64,000 nucleotides of DNA, from NCBI GenBank assembly GCA_027489355.1, contig JAIXZY010000020.1, positions 1 to 64,000 of the forward strand, written 5' to 3'. Below, one piece after another: positions 42,712 through 51,514 of the stretch. Every line of letters begins with the position of its first letter. Position 1 is the first letter of the stretch. The notes beneath the pieces are model-generated. The model did no database searches. It was not told the DNA's origin and was given only the letters and a program-made list of their open reading frames with translations. The DNA is from Paracoccaceae bacterium (GTDB taxonomy: Bacteria; Pseudomonadota; Alphaproteobacteria; Rhodobacterales; Rhodobacteraceae). The translations under genes and the position numbers were made by a program.

Positions 42712-43854
42712 TCAGCCTTCAGACGACCAGGGAAAGTTGACATAGCTGTCCTTGGTCTCGGCGCAGATGTTGCCGTACATTCGGACGTAACTCTCAAGTC
42801 GCACAGGATCAGTGTATACCCGGCCGGGGTCGTCCATGTCCGTCATATAGTCATCTAGGTTGGTCGCTGTCAGAGCGAAGGGCAGGACGTCGATAGCTTT
42901 GGGAATGCTGCGCCCTTCAAGCCAATCCGCGGCATGCTGGCCCATCGCGTAGCCGAAGATCGATGAGGCAAGGCTGATGCTGATTTTGTATGGACTGTCC
43001 GGTTGCCGGAGTTCCGCCACCGCAGCGGGCTCTCCGTCGATCCCGCCGAAGAACTGGTCGGGACGCGCCATACCTGCGTCGCGCATCGCAGCCAGCGCGC
43101 CCACGACAACCGTGTCGGCCCCCAGCACCACGTCGATCTGGGGCTCTGCCAGAAGGATGGTGGTCATCGTGTCATAGCCGCCCTTGCCGCTGACGGTCAC
43201 CGGCGAGATATCGGCGACGATGTTGACCCCGGGCATGTCGCGAAAGGCGTCGCGCATGGCCGCAAAGCGCGGCGACAGGAACTGCAGGCTGTCATGCGTT
43301 AGGAGCACGACGTTGGCACGCCCGTTCAGCCGGGTCCGCACGTAATCAGCCGCTGCTTCTGCCAACACGGATCCGGTCAGATACTGCGGCGCGTTCAAGA
43401 TCGTGGTCGCCGGGGGCGGCACAATGGCACCGACATAAGTGCCCGAAGCGAGAATCTCTTGTAGGATTGGCGCGCTTTGCTCGGCATCGACCGGGGCAAT
43501 CACGACTGCTCCCACCTTGCGATTCCGCAGATTCTGCAACTGCTGCACCATAGCGGTTGATTCGTTCATGGCGTTCACAACTTCATAGGCGAGGTCGCGG
43601 TCGGCGGCAGCCTTGGAGAGGCCGTAGTCAATGCCGCTGATGAAGTCACGGTCATTGTCGCGTACAAAGACGAGCACGCGGGGTAAGCCTTCTGGTGGAG
43701 CGCACGGCGCGGCATGAGGATCGAAGGGCCCAAAGACCACCGGCTCAGAGAGACCGTTTCCGGACGCCTGGGACCAGCCTGCCGAGGCGGTCAGAAGACC
43801 GGCGGGCAAGGTTGCAGCGAGGGTGGTGTAGCCGAGGAACATGCGTCTATGCAT
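42712..43854 (-). CDS. Periplasmic sugar-binding-type protein (RbsB-like)
   Basis: This is a type I periplasmic binding protein of 380 aa (Peripla_BP_4/LacI-like fold). It has an N-terminal signal sequence (MHRRMFLGYTTLAATLPAG, with RR near the start; a Tat or Sec signal is possible). Typical blocks are NLRNRKVGAVVIAPVDAEQ, VVLGADTVVVGALAAMRDAG and FFGGIDGEP. Its start overlaps the end of the CHASE3 kinase gene by 8 nt, so it is translationally coupled to it. No ABC permease or ATPase genes lie nearby, so it more probably feeds a ligand signal to the kinase than transports a sugar. Confidence 0.88.
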   Translation of the reverse strand: MHRRMFLGYTTLAATLPAGLLTASAGWSQASGNGLSEPVVFGPFDPHAAPCAPPEGLPRVLVFVRDNDRDFISGIDYGLSKAAADRDLAYEVVNAMNESTAMVQQLQNLRNRKVGAVVIAPVDAEQSAPILQEILASGTYVGAIVPPPATTILNAPQYLTGSVLAEAAADYVRTRLNGRANVVLLTHDSLQFLSPRFAAMRDAFRDMPGVNIVADISPVTVSGKGGYDTMTTILLAEPQIDVVLGADTVVVGALAAMRDAGMARPDQFFGGIDGEPAAVAELRQPDSPYKISISLASSIFGYAMGQHAADWLEGRSIPKAIDVLPFALTATNLDDYMTDMDDPGRVYTDPVRLESYVRMYGNICAETKDSYVNFPWSSEG

Positions 43855-45199
43855 CTATCGAACCCCTTGATCCCAAGGACAATGGAAGGATGAGCCGCGC
43901 CTCGGTCCCAGGATTGCGGTCGACATAGCTGATCTTCCCACCCAGCGCTGTGGCCATGGCCTGGACAAGCTTGGACCCAAGGCCAGTTCCGTGCGCTACC
44001 GGCTTCTGACCGCGGCCTATGCCGTCGTCTTCCACCGACAGGATGGCAGTGCCGTCGGCCGCCTTTCGCAGCTTGACGCGAATGTCTCCCGACCGGTTCG
44101 GGTAGGCATATTTGTAGGCATTGGTTATCCATTCCGACAGGATGATCCCGAGGCTGATCGTCTGGTCGGTCGTCAGGGCGATCTGCTCCACTTCCTGGCT
44201 GACACGCGCCGACAGGCCCTCGCCGCGCATCGATCCCTCAATGTCCTCGACGAGTTTCGGCAGGAAGTCATCCAGAGCGATCGTCTGGACCTCGGTGGTC
44301 GAGTAAAGTTGCTTGTGGACCGTGCCGACTGCGTTGATGCGCGCCTGCGTATTGGAGAGGATCTTGCGAACCTCTTCGCTCCCCGAGGCGCGCGCCTGCA
44401 TGCCCACCATGGAGGCGACCATGGTGAGACTGTTGGCGACCCGGTGGTTCACCTCGGCCAAGAGCATCTCGGCCCGGTCACGAGCAACTGCGAGGTCGTG
44501 TGTGCGCTCTTCTACGCGGCGCTCCAAATCCTCGTTGATCGAACGAATCTCGTCATTGGCGCGGCGCAGGTCGTACACGAACGAGCGCTGGATGGCGTAG
44601 ATTCCTGCAGTGACGGCAAAAACGAAGAGCACCGCGAGATAGGTGCTGAGCGAAAGGAGGCGCAGGCTGTCCTGCTGTCGCTGGACGGCGTCCGTCAGAT
44701 TGCGCTCGGCAGATCTTGAAATCGCAGAAATGAAGACGTTTGCTTCGTCCATCAGGGCTTTGCCGCGGTGCGTGGCAATGATCTTGCGGGCGTCGTCGCT
44801 CTGCCCATTGCGCTGCAGCTGAACGCTTTCGTTCATCTCAGCCAGCTTGTCGCGGACAAGCGTGTCCAGCCGCTGCAGGGCGGGATTTCTGTAGGAAGCA
44901 GCGCTCGCTTTCAGAAGCTCAAGGCTATGCTCGGCCTCTTTGGCAGCGGTTGCAAATGGTGCGAGGTAGATCTCGTTTCGGGTCAGGACGTAGCCGCGTT
45001 GGCTCGACTCTGCGGCCTGGAGAGCGGATCGCAAGCTATCCGCAAGCGATCTCGTCTCACGGGCCTCGTTGACCATGCCGAACGCATCCTGAGCGCGGCT
45101 TCCAGCGATCAGATTCAACAGTACGAGGATAACGAGCGCGACGCAGCCAACGATCAGAAGGGTGATCGTTTGGCCTTTGACACTTCGCTGCTGTTCCAT
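43847..45199 (-). CDS. CHASE3 sensor histidine kinase, HisKA_2/HWE-like
   Basis: This is a membrane kinase of 450 aa. A membrane segment (ITLLIVGCVALVILVLLNLI) precedes a periplasmic CHASE3 domain of about 150 aa (EARETRSLADSLRSALQAAE and ESSQRGYVLTRNEIYL). A second membrane segment (LSTYLAVLFVFAVTAGIYAI) follows. A coiled coil leads to a HisKA_2-type H box in LAEVNHRVANSLTMVASMVG and an HATPase domain with GIILSEWITNAYKYA and VEDDGIGRG. No receiver gene is adjacent. The gene is coupled to the downstream binding protein, which could present its ligand to CHASE3. Confidence 0.9.
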   Translation of the reverse strand: MEQQRSVKGQTITLLIVGCVALVILVLLNLIAGSRAQDAFGMVNEARETRSLADSLRSALQAAESSQRGYVLTRNEIYLAPFATAAKEAEHSLELLKASAASYRNPALQRLDTLVRDKLAEMNESVQLQRNGQSDDARKIIATHRGKALMDEANVFISAISRSAERNLTDAVQRQQDSLRLLSLSTYLAVLFVFAVTAGIYAIQRSFVYDLRRANDEIRSINEDLERRVEERTHDLAVARDRAEMLLAEVNHRVANSLTMVASMVGMQARASGSEEVRKILSNTQARINAVGTVHKQLYSTTEVQTIALDDFLPKLVEDIEGSMRGEGLSARVSQEVEQIALTTDQTISLGIILSEWITNAYKYAYPNRSGDIRVKLRKAADGTAILSVEDDGIGRGQKPVAHGTGLGSKLVQAMATALGGKISYVDRNPGTEARLILPLSLGSRGSIDA

Positions 45200-45383
45200 G
45201 CGTTACTGCGTTCCAGACCGAAGGGAAGTGCCTTGCGGCATATAGGCCACTTTATCCGACCTGTCGCAAGACCGAGAACTTGGTCTTTAGTCGTCACGGC
45301 GGCAAGAAAAATCTAGATCAGAAACCGCAACGTCAATTCATTCTGGCGAAGCCGTCGGAACTGAGTTTTCACGGCGTTGGCAG

Positions 45384-45423
45384 GATCCAGCCGGCTCAAC
45401 CGGCTGAGCTACCGGACTACGCT
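45384..45423 (-). other. tRNA-like D-arm fragment
   Basis: On the minus strand, CCGGTAGCTCAGCCGGTTGAGCCGG matches a tRNA 5' half very closely, from the acceptor end through TAGCTCAG to GAGC. No anticodon stem or T-arm follows. It may be a tRNA remnant left by an integration or deletion event, or a chance match. It lies in the 274-nt gap between the CHASE3 kinase and the aminotransferase. Confidence 0.4.
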
Positions 45424-45473
45424 GCAGACAACCGAGAAAGCCCTTTCGAAAAGCTCTTCAGCCCGTGCGCCCG

Positions 45474-46646
45474 TCAGCCGTCTGCGGCGGCATGGAAAGC
45501 TGACAGGCTGGCTTCGATCATCTCGGCCGTTCCAGTCAGGCTGATGCGGAAGTCCGTTGGGCGGTCGAACAGTGTTCCTGGCATGACGAAGACACCCTGC
45601 TCCCTCAACCTGCGGGTAAAGTTGACCGAGTCCCCGCCGGGCGCGCGACCCCAGAGGTAGAAGGTTCCGTCAGGTCGGGTCATGTCATAACCCCATTGCG
45701 TCAACGCCCCATGCAGCCGGTCGCGCTTGGATTGCAACTCCGCGATGTCGATGCTTAACGTCTCCAGGTCGCGAACGGCATATTGCAGCGGCGCATCGGG
45801 AAAGTTCCAGCCGCCTCCGATCTGCGACGGCTGCGCAGCCGACCGCAGCGCGACCTTTTCGGCTTCGGACAGCAAGGGATTGATGGCGAGGTAACCGATG
45901 CGAAGGCCGGGGGCGAGCAGGATCTTGCCGTAGCTATAGTCGATCAGCGTATGGGGATAGACGGCCGCAGGGCTGGTAAAGGCAATTCCGTCAAAGCGGA
46001 TCCGACGGTAGGGCTCGTCGGACAGGATGAAGATCGGGCGGCCAATCTCGGCAGACTTGCGGGTCAGCATTGCGGCCAGCTCTTCCAGCCGAGCACGGCC
46101 GTAGATGACGCCTGTCGGGTTATGGGGCGTGTTGATCACCACGATCCTCGTGCGCGGGGTGATTGCCGCCTCGATCGCCGCTACGTCAAGATCGAAGGTC
46201 CCTTCCGCCAGCGGGACCTGCACCGGCACCGCGTTGCGGGTGCGCAGCATTGCCCCGTAGCAGAACCAGCCGGGAAGCGGGATGATGCATTCTTCTCCGG
46301 GGTCGAGAAGCAGCGAGAACGCCAATCCGATGGCGCCAAATGCGCCCTGGGTCATCGCAATGTCAGCCGGGGTGAACGGCAGGCCCAGTTCAGCCGTCAG
46401 CGCATCCGCAATCACGGTGCAGGGTTCCTCCTCGCTGGTCTTGTAGGCGAACCAGTTGGTTGCCCGCGGCTCCATCCGCGCCTTGATCGTCGAAACCAAA
46501 GAGGGCAGCGGCATTTCGTGCGGATTTCCAAAGGTCAGGTCGGCCCGGACATCCCGGTCCTCGACGCCGGTACGGTAGCCGCTGAAGAACTCGAAGACTG
46601 TGGCAATCGCATTCGATGTGGCCGTCGCGCGCTCGGATAACTCCAT
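45474..46646 (-). CDS. Class I/II pyridoxal-phosphate aminotransferase
   Basis: This PLP aminotransferase of 390 aa has fold type I landmarks. TQGAFGAIGLAFSLLLDPG is near the cofactor pocket, followed by INTPHNPTGVIYG and LSDEPYRR (cofactor aspartate/tyrosine region). The PLP lysine is in YSYGKILLAPGLRIGYLA, and a C-terminal carboxylate-binding arginine lies in FRISLTG. The substrate is not predictable from sequence; aspartate- or aromatic-type amino acids are possible. It lies just downstream of a winged-helix regulator on the same strand (36 nt), so the two are probably cotranscribed. Confidence 0.92.
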   Translation of the reverse strand: MELSERATATSNAIATVFEFFSGYRTGVEDRDVRADLTFGNPHEMPLPSLVSTIKARMEPRATNWFAYKTSEEEPCTVIADALTAELGLPFTPADIAMTQGAFGAIGLAFSLLLDPGEECIIPLPGWFCYGAMLRTRNAVPVQVPLAEGTFDLDVAAIEAAITPRTRIVVINTPHNPTGVIYGRARLEELAAMLTRKSAEIGRPIFILSDEPYRRIRFDGIAFTSPAAVYPHTLIDYSYGKILLAPGLRIGYLAINPLLSEAEKVALRSAAQPSQIGGGWNFPDAPLQYAVRDLETLSIDIAELQSKRDRLHGALTQWGYDMTRPDGTFYLWGRAPGGDSVNFTRRLREQGVFVMPGTLFDRPTDFRISLTGTAEMIEASLSAFHAAADG

Positions 46647-46682
46647 TCTGAGATCTCCTTTATGAAAGCAGTTGCGTTCGTG

Positions 46683-48185
46683 CTATCCCGTGCCACTTGC
46701 ATGTCCGGATCGCAGCTGCTCGCGCAGATCCAAGGCCAGCGCCACCTCGCGTTTCAGGTAGCTTCGGTCGGCTTCGTGCTCCAGTTCCGACCATCCGTCT
46801 ACCATTGCCTGCGCGTCCCAGCCCGGCGATTGTTTCTCTGCAAGGTCCAGATGACGCACCGTCCCTGCCACATCCCCCAGGGTAGCATGACAGGCTGCCA
46901 TCCGGGTATGCTTCCACGCGTTCAGGACGGGCAGGCGCTGCAGGCAGGCGATCGCCGTCGCGTGGTTGCCCGCGATGTGATGCGCGATGGCGAGGTCGCC
47001 GTGATACCAGTCGGGGTGCAGCGGATTGCCCCGCATAGCGGCTTCGATCAGGGCGATCCCTTCTAGCGGCTTGCCTCGCAGTGCCAGGACATAGCCCAGC
47101 ATGGCCTGCGGGTCAGGATCGGACGGGTTGGTCTCGGTCGCCTTGCGGGCCGAGAACTCCGCCGCCTCGAACTCGCGTCGCCACAGCCGCGCGAGTGCAA
47201 GGATGGCATGGCAGCGCGCCTCCTCTGGTGCGAGTTCAACCGCCCGAAGCGCAAGGGCCAGGCCTTCGCACAGGACCGCGGCCGGCGCAGAGTCGAAGCC
47301 GCCGATGATCATCTGCGCAAGGCCCAAATAAGCATGTCCCAGCGCGAAGCCCGGATCGCGCAACACCGTAACCTCAAAATGACTGCGGGCTTCTTCGTTG
47401 ACGCCAGGCCCATACCGGCGCAGCGCCGCCACCCCTGCCACGAAATGCCGCCAGGCACCCTGGTCGCTGCTTGGCGAAGCCGGCGTCAGCGCCATCCGCT
47501 TCTGTTCGTCAAGCCCAAGCCGCGTGACGATCCGGTGCGGCAAGACCGTCATCACGCCGGCTGGCCCGTCCTCGGCGACTAGGAAAGACTCGGACCAGAT
47601 CTGCCGCCCCGTCCCCGTCTCGCAAAGCGCTGGAGAAAGCTGCAGCCCGCTTGGGACACGCCGCGCCGGCCCCTCGACGAACCAGTCTGCCCCCAGCTTC
47701 CGTGCCGCCTCCAATGGAGCGATGTCCTCGGGTCGACACTGAAAAGCCGAATGGCGGGCTACCAGCCGGACCACCCCGTAGCGGCCCAGACACTGTCCTA
47801 TCTCCTCGACGATGGCATCGGCCAGAAGCCGGTCCTCGGCCCGGTCCGACAGGGTTAGGAACGGCAGAACTACGATTAGGGGCGGCCCTTCGCGGACCTG
47901 CTCTTCGACCAGCACGTCCAGCAGGTAGCCGCGCCGGGGAACCGTGCGCAGGACTTCGGCACCCAGCACCCGGCGCAGATCGCTGATCGCCTGCGTCAAG
48001 GAATCCTCGGTGACTGTCAGGCCAGGCCAGATCGCCCCAAGCAATTCGTCCTTGCCGATGACCCTCCCGGCATTGCGGACAAGGTGGGCCAGCAGGGCAA
48101 ATGTCTTGGCGCGCAAGTGTACGGGCCGACCGTCGCGGGCCAGAACGCCGCGGTTGAGATCGAGGTCATGCGCACCGATCTTCAT
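46683..48185 (-). CDS. Winged-helix (OmpR/CadC-type) regulator with TPR region
   Basis: This transcription regulator of 500 aa has an N-terminal trans_reg_C winged helix (about residues 5-95: GRPVHLRAKTFALLAHLVRN, then LTQAISDLRRVLG and VPRRGYLLDV). A FlgO-like adenylate-cyclase-associated region (LPFLTLSDRAEDRLLADAIV) comes next. TPR-like helices follow (ARSHFEVTVLRDPGFALGHA, NPSDPDPQAMLGYVLALRG). No membrane segment separates them, unlike CadC. The start is the ATG at 48185, with the winged helix following at once. It lies upstream of the aminotransferase gene. Confidence 0.9.
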   Translation of the reverse strand: MKIGAHDLDLNRGVLARDGRPVHLRAKTFALLAHLVRNAGRVIGKDELLGAIWPGLTVTEDSLTQAISDLRRVLGAEVLRTVPRRGYLLDVLVEEQVREGPPLIVVLPFLTLSDRAEDRLLADAIVEEIGQCLGRYGVVRLVARHSAFQCRPEDIAPLEAARKLGADWFVEGPARRVPSGLQLSPALCETGTGRQIWSESFLVAEDGPAGVMTVLPHRIVTRLGLDEQKRMALTPASPSSDQGAWRHFVAGVAALRRYGPGVNEEARSHFEVTVLRDPGFALGHAYLGLAQMIIGGFDSAPAAVLCEGLALALRAVELAPEEARCHAILALARLWRREFEAAEFSARKATETNPSDPDPQAMLGYVLALRGKPLEGIALIEAAMRGNPLHPDWYHGDLAIAHHIAGNHATAIACLQRLPVLNAWKHTRMAACHATLGDVAGTVRHLDLAEKQSPGWDAQAMVDGWSELEHEADRSYLKREVALALDLREQLRSGHASGTG

Positions 48186-48243
48186 GTCTGGTTCCCGACA
48201 GGGTGGACTCAGCGAAGACCTCGGCGCTGAAGCTGTCAAGTCC

Positions 48244-48468
48244 TCAGAAGCCCAGCACGCGCCGCAGCCAGGTCGCGCCTTCGACCACCGGGCCATCGTC
48301 GTGGTCCACCGAGGGCATCAACGACAGGAAGTCACCGTCCGGACAACAGTTCATCGCCCCCGCCTCGATCAGCCGCTGACGCCGGTCGTCCGGAGCCGCG
48401 GTGTACATCGTCGGGTCAGGGGGTGAGAAATTGTTTTGCGGTATGATGAGGGCGTCGAAAAGTGGCAT
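48244..48468 (-). CDS. Small hypothetical protein upstream of the winged-helix regulator
   Basis: This is a 74-aa open frame (MPLFDALIIPQNNFSPPDPT at its start) with two adjacent cysteines (MNCCPDG) and an acidic middle. It is 58 nt upstream of the regulator gene on the same strand. No homologous family or convincing ribosome-binding site is recognised. It is included because the frame is open, with plausible composition, in a region with no other candidate. Confidence 0.4.
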   Translation of the reverse strand: MPLFDALIIPQNNFSPPDPTMYTAAPDDRRQRLIEAGAMNCCPDGDFLSLMPSVDHDDGPVVEGATWLRRVLGF

Positions 48469-49558
48469 GGGGGACCTCGGCTGAAGCGTTGGGCCCAGCC
48501 TTCCGCCATTGCAGAGGAAAGTCCTGAAGCGGGGGTGAAAACTTTCTGAAATCGCGCACGGTGCCGGGTTTCGCCACCCAGTGCGGTCTTGCGTTGTGCA
48601 CCATCGATCTTGCCCCTGTGGCATAATCGAGTCTCTGCAAGGAGATCGAATGATCGGGAACGTTTTCCAATTCCCACGAAATGGGCTGCGTCGAAGGAAC
48701 GCCTAACGTGGGCCTCGCTTCCTATGCAGGCGCAGGTCACTCACTGGCTGCCCTCAGAACCGCGCCGCGCCGTGGGTTGGTTCGACGCACTTTCCTACCA
48801 AAACAGATTCAGCTACCGCCACGAAAGCGCCATTGGGCATCCTTCTCTTAGCCGTAAGGCAGGTTCAGGAATAGCGTGTCAGGACATAAAGGCAGCCCGT
48901 TCTGACGTCACGGTCCTGCCGCTCGACTGTCCCCTTTTCGAGTGGCGGGACCGACTTCGTCCTACCCGCTCACACTGGATCAGGGAGTTCCGCACGGCTC
49001 CAACATAATTTACATGCCGTTGTTCCCATCGTCCGCCGTCTGCGCGTCCTCGAGTTCAGTCAGTTGGAACACCGGATTTGGCGTCGGTTGGGGATGCACC
49101 GTGGGCTGGGCCGGCCAAATTACCGCAACCTCCTTGCCGAAAATAGCACAAGCAGCCCGTGAGCAGGCGTCCGACAGCAAGTTTGCGACATTTGATTTAA
49201 TCACACCGTGGGTCGGTATTTGTTTCTGACTGGGCTCTTATGGAAGTAGCTTTAAGCGCTGCTTCAATCAGTAGCTGATTCACGATCCACTCCCCTCTTA
49301 GCATTGTGTGGCGGGGTGTGGCTGGTCGGCGTGGCCGCCCGAAAACGGACTCAGGATAATTTGCGGTTCATTTTGGATGAACTTTCCTGGTTGTGCGCGG
49401 GGTGAAGTCGGCCCCCTTGCTCTTTCGACCTGTGGATGAATACTAGCGATATCCCGTCGCGCGCCGATAGCAAAATGCGCCGCGACCGATATTTGCATTT
49501 GACTTGAAACGGTTACAAGGCGTCAGGTGCTTCTCACAGGGACGGAGAGAGCAGGGAC
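48469..49558. other. Long gap without a convincing gene
   Basis: About 1.1 kb holds only short open frames on both strands, mutually overlapping and without recognisable motifs. The most plausible is a 64-codon minus-strand frame at 49010-49204 (MIKSNVANLLSDACSRAACA), but its proline/threonine-rich remainder gives no support. The stretch may be decayed accessory DNA. Confidence 0.5.
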
Positions 49559-49765
49559 ATGCGGAAGGTCGCGGCCACAACGTGGCACGAGGAAATCTTG
49601 GTGGACTTCTTCAAGGCTGTTGCGACCGGGGCGAGCTGCGCCAAGTGCGGTCATACCGTTTTAGTGCTCGGAGCCAATGAACGAGCCGCGCAGGAATGTG
49701 CTGAAAAGCTAACCGCCCAGTGCCCGAACGGCGGGCTCGATTGCTGCGTACGTGCGGAGGCCTAG
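49559..49765 (+). CDS. Small cysteine-rich hypothetical protein
   Basis: This is a 68-aa frame starting MRKVAATTWHEEILVDFFKA with a GGAGAG-like ribosome site 5-12 nt upstream. It has a CxxC pair (SCAKCGHTVLVLG) and later cysteines (AQECAE, QCPNGG, DCCVRAEA), suggestive of zinc binding. No family recognised. It stands alone in an otherwise gene-poor stretch. Confidence 0.45.
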   Translation: MRKVAATTWHEEILVDFFKAVATGASCAKCGHTVLVLGANERAAQECAEKLTAQCPNGGLDCCVRAEA

Positions 49766-50099
49766 CCCTCGCGCCGACGCCCGGCCAGCATTATGTCCGT
49801 CACAGCCTGAGAAAGTGCGGGAGAAGCCTATCTTTGCCCGGGCACACCTTGCCGATGCCCGAACAGAATGCTCTTCTTAGCAGAGCGGTAGAGCGGAGCA
49901 CAAGTTTCAATCGTGTGAAGAAATAGCCACACCATGATGATGGGATAGACCCACGCCTATCGTAGGCGTGGACGACCAGTAACTCGAATCCTAAACGCTG
50001 TTGACGAAATCGGCTCAGCCATCAGATCCAGAGAAAGTTGGCCTGATGGACCGCTCCCGGGCTATTGGCGCCAAGTTAGGGTCAGGACTTGTTCTCGTG
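49766..50099. other. Gap with a strong 9-bp hairpin
   Basis: No gene is seen. A perfect hairpin CCACGCCTA/TAGGCGTGG with a 3-nt loop lies at 49951-49971. It might terminate the small upstream gene, although no T-run follows. The rest shows nothing recognisable. The decayed transposase ends at 50100. Confidence 0.5.
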
Positions 50100-50625
50100 T
50101 CATAGCCAGAATATGATGCTTGGGACGACGGCGGAGAGGAAGACCTTAGGGCCCCTGTCGTAACGGGTTGCGACCCTGCGCCAGTCCTTTAGACGCGCGA
50201 ACATGATCTCGATCCTGTTGCGGTGTTTGTAACGGCGCTTGTCGTGCGTGATAGGTTTTCCGCGCGACTTCCTGCCAGGGATGCAGGGCTTTACCCCTTG
50301 TCTTTTAACGCCTATCGGAGCCAGTCGGCTTCATAGCCCCGGTCGGCCAGCAGCCACTCTGCCGTTGGCATGCTGCTCAGCAGGGCCGACGGGCCGGTGT
50401 AATCACCGACTTGGCCTGCCGTTATGAAGATCCGAATCGGGCGACCATCGACGTCGGTGACGGCGTGCAGCTCGGTGATGATGCCGCCTTTGGTTCGGCA
50501 GGCCCATCCCCCTGCACCAATCTCCCCAACGAGGTAAGCCATTGATATTGTGCAAGGTGGTAGGGGGGGCGCCGTGCAGAGCTCGCACCCAACGGATCGA
50601 TGCCGTCAGACAGGACACCCGCATC
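50100..50625 (-). pseudogene. Decayed IS5-family transposase
   Basis: Two out-of-frame pieces on the minus strand make up a typical IS5-family DDE transposase. The upstream piece (50312-50542) has GGIITELHAVTDVDGRPIRI, then FITAGQVGDYTG and LLADRGYEADWLR. The downstream piece ends at 50100 with KRRYKHRNRIEIMFARLKDW and then VATRYDRGPKVFLS. A frameshift near 50310 and a missing or shifted N-terminus show it is inactive. It marks the left side of an AT-richer sugar-gene islet. Confidence 0.88.
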
Positions 50626-50743
50626 AGCGATTGTTCAAAGTAAATACGTTTGGAATCACACTCCTAAGCCAGTAGGATGCAGGTGAAACCGAGCTGCCAG
50701 AACAGCGGTGAAAGGCTCGGGAAACTTTGTTTGGCTCTCAGCG

Positions 50744-51415
50744 ATGTCCGTCCCCGCGCGCTCCGATACTGAGCTGAGAAGGCCCACGCTCCTGCTTGGA
50801 GCAACGGACTACGCCGCAGTCTTTCTGGATTCCTTTGAGGATGTTCCTGGATTAAGGATCACTGGTTTCGTACAAAACCTCGATCCTTTAGAGAGCCACC
50901 GGGAAATCTTAGGTAGGCCTGTGTTATGGAGCGGCTCCATTACTGCTATGCGCGAAACGCATGACCTCATCGCAATCCTAGCCACGACGAAGCGCAGTGA
51001 TTGGATTGCTCAAATGATAGAACGCGATTTCCGTTTTACGACCCTCGTACACCCCGCAAGTACGGCATCTAAGCGTAGCGAGGTAGGCGTGGGTGTGTCT
51101 ATTGATGCAGGTACGGTGGTCGCTGCATTCTCCATAATCGGCGACCACGTCCGTATTGGTCGATGTGTGTCGATCGGGCATCACACGGGCATAGGCCGTT
51201 ATAGCACTATCCATCCCGGAGCCATAATTTCTGGCCATTGCCAAGTCGGGGAAAAAGTGACCGTTGGCACTGGTGCCGTGATCGTCGATCGGATCGAAAT
51301 TGGAGATGGTGCGTTTATAGCGGCCGGGGCGGTGGTAACCAAGCGCGTCCCACCTCGCGCACTGGTTGCCGGAAACCCGTCTCGGATCATTTGTGAGAAT
51401 TACGGGCCGAAATGA
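50744..51415 (+). CDS. Sugar O/N-acetyltransferase, NeuD/PglD-like
   Basis: This 223-aa protein has an N-terminal Rossmann-like domain (LLLGATDYAAVFLDSFEDV) and a C-terminal left-handed beta helix of hexapeptide repeats. Examples of the helix turns are VGVGVSIDAGTVVAAFSIIG, VSIGHHTGIGRYSTIHPGA and VTVGTGAVIVDRIEIGDGAF. This is the NeuD/PglD layout; members acetylate sugars in capsule, LPS or glycoprotein pathways. The ATG at 50744 is chosen; a GTG at 50708 would add 12 residues. It is the first gene of a three-gene sugar islet whose base composition is visibly lower in GC than the core. Confidence 0.85.
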   Translation: MSVPARSDTELRRPTLLLGATDYAAVFLDSFEDVPGLRITGFVQNLDPLESHREILGRPVLWSGSITAMRETHDLIAILATTKRSDWIAQMIERDFRFTTLVHPASTASKRSEVGVGVSIDAGTVVAAFSIIGDHVRIGRCVSIGHHTGIGRYSTIHPGAIISGHCQVGEKVTVGTGAVIVDRIEIGDGAFIAAGAVVTKRVPPRALVAGNPSRIICENYGPK

Positions 51416-51514
51416 GACAGCAAGCATGTGGACGCCAGAGACGTTACTTGGAGTGCTATCCTTACAACGCAACTTGCATGCAAAGAAACCCATTAGTCCG
51501 TGGCGATGCGCGGA

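Noticed and set aside
49010-49498. Two minus-strand short frames (49010-49204 and 49298-49498)
   Set aside because: They have no recognisable motif or strong ribosome-binding site, and overlapping plus-strand frames are equally open.
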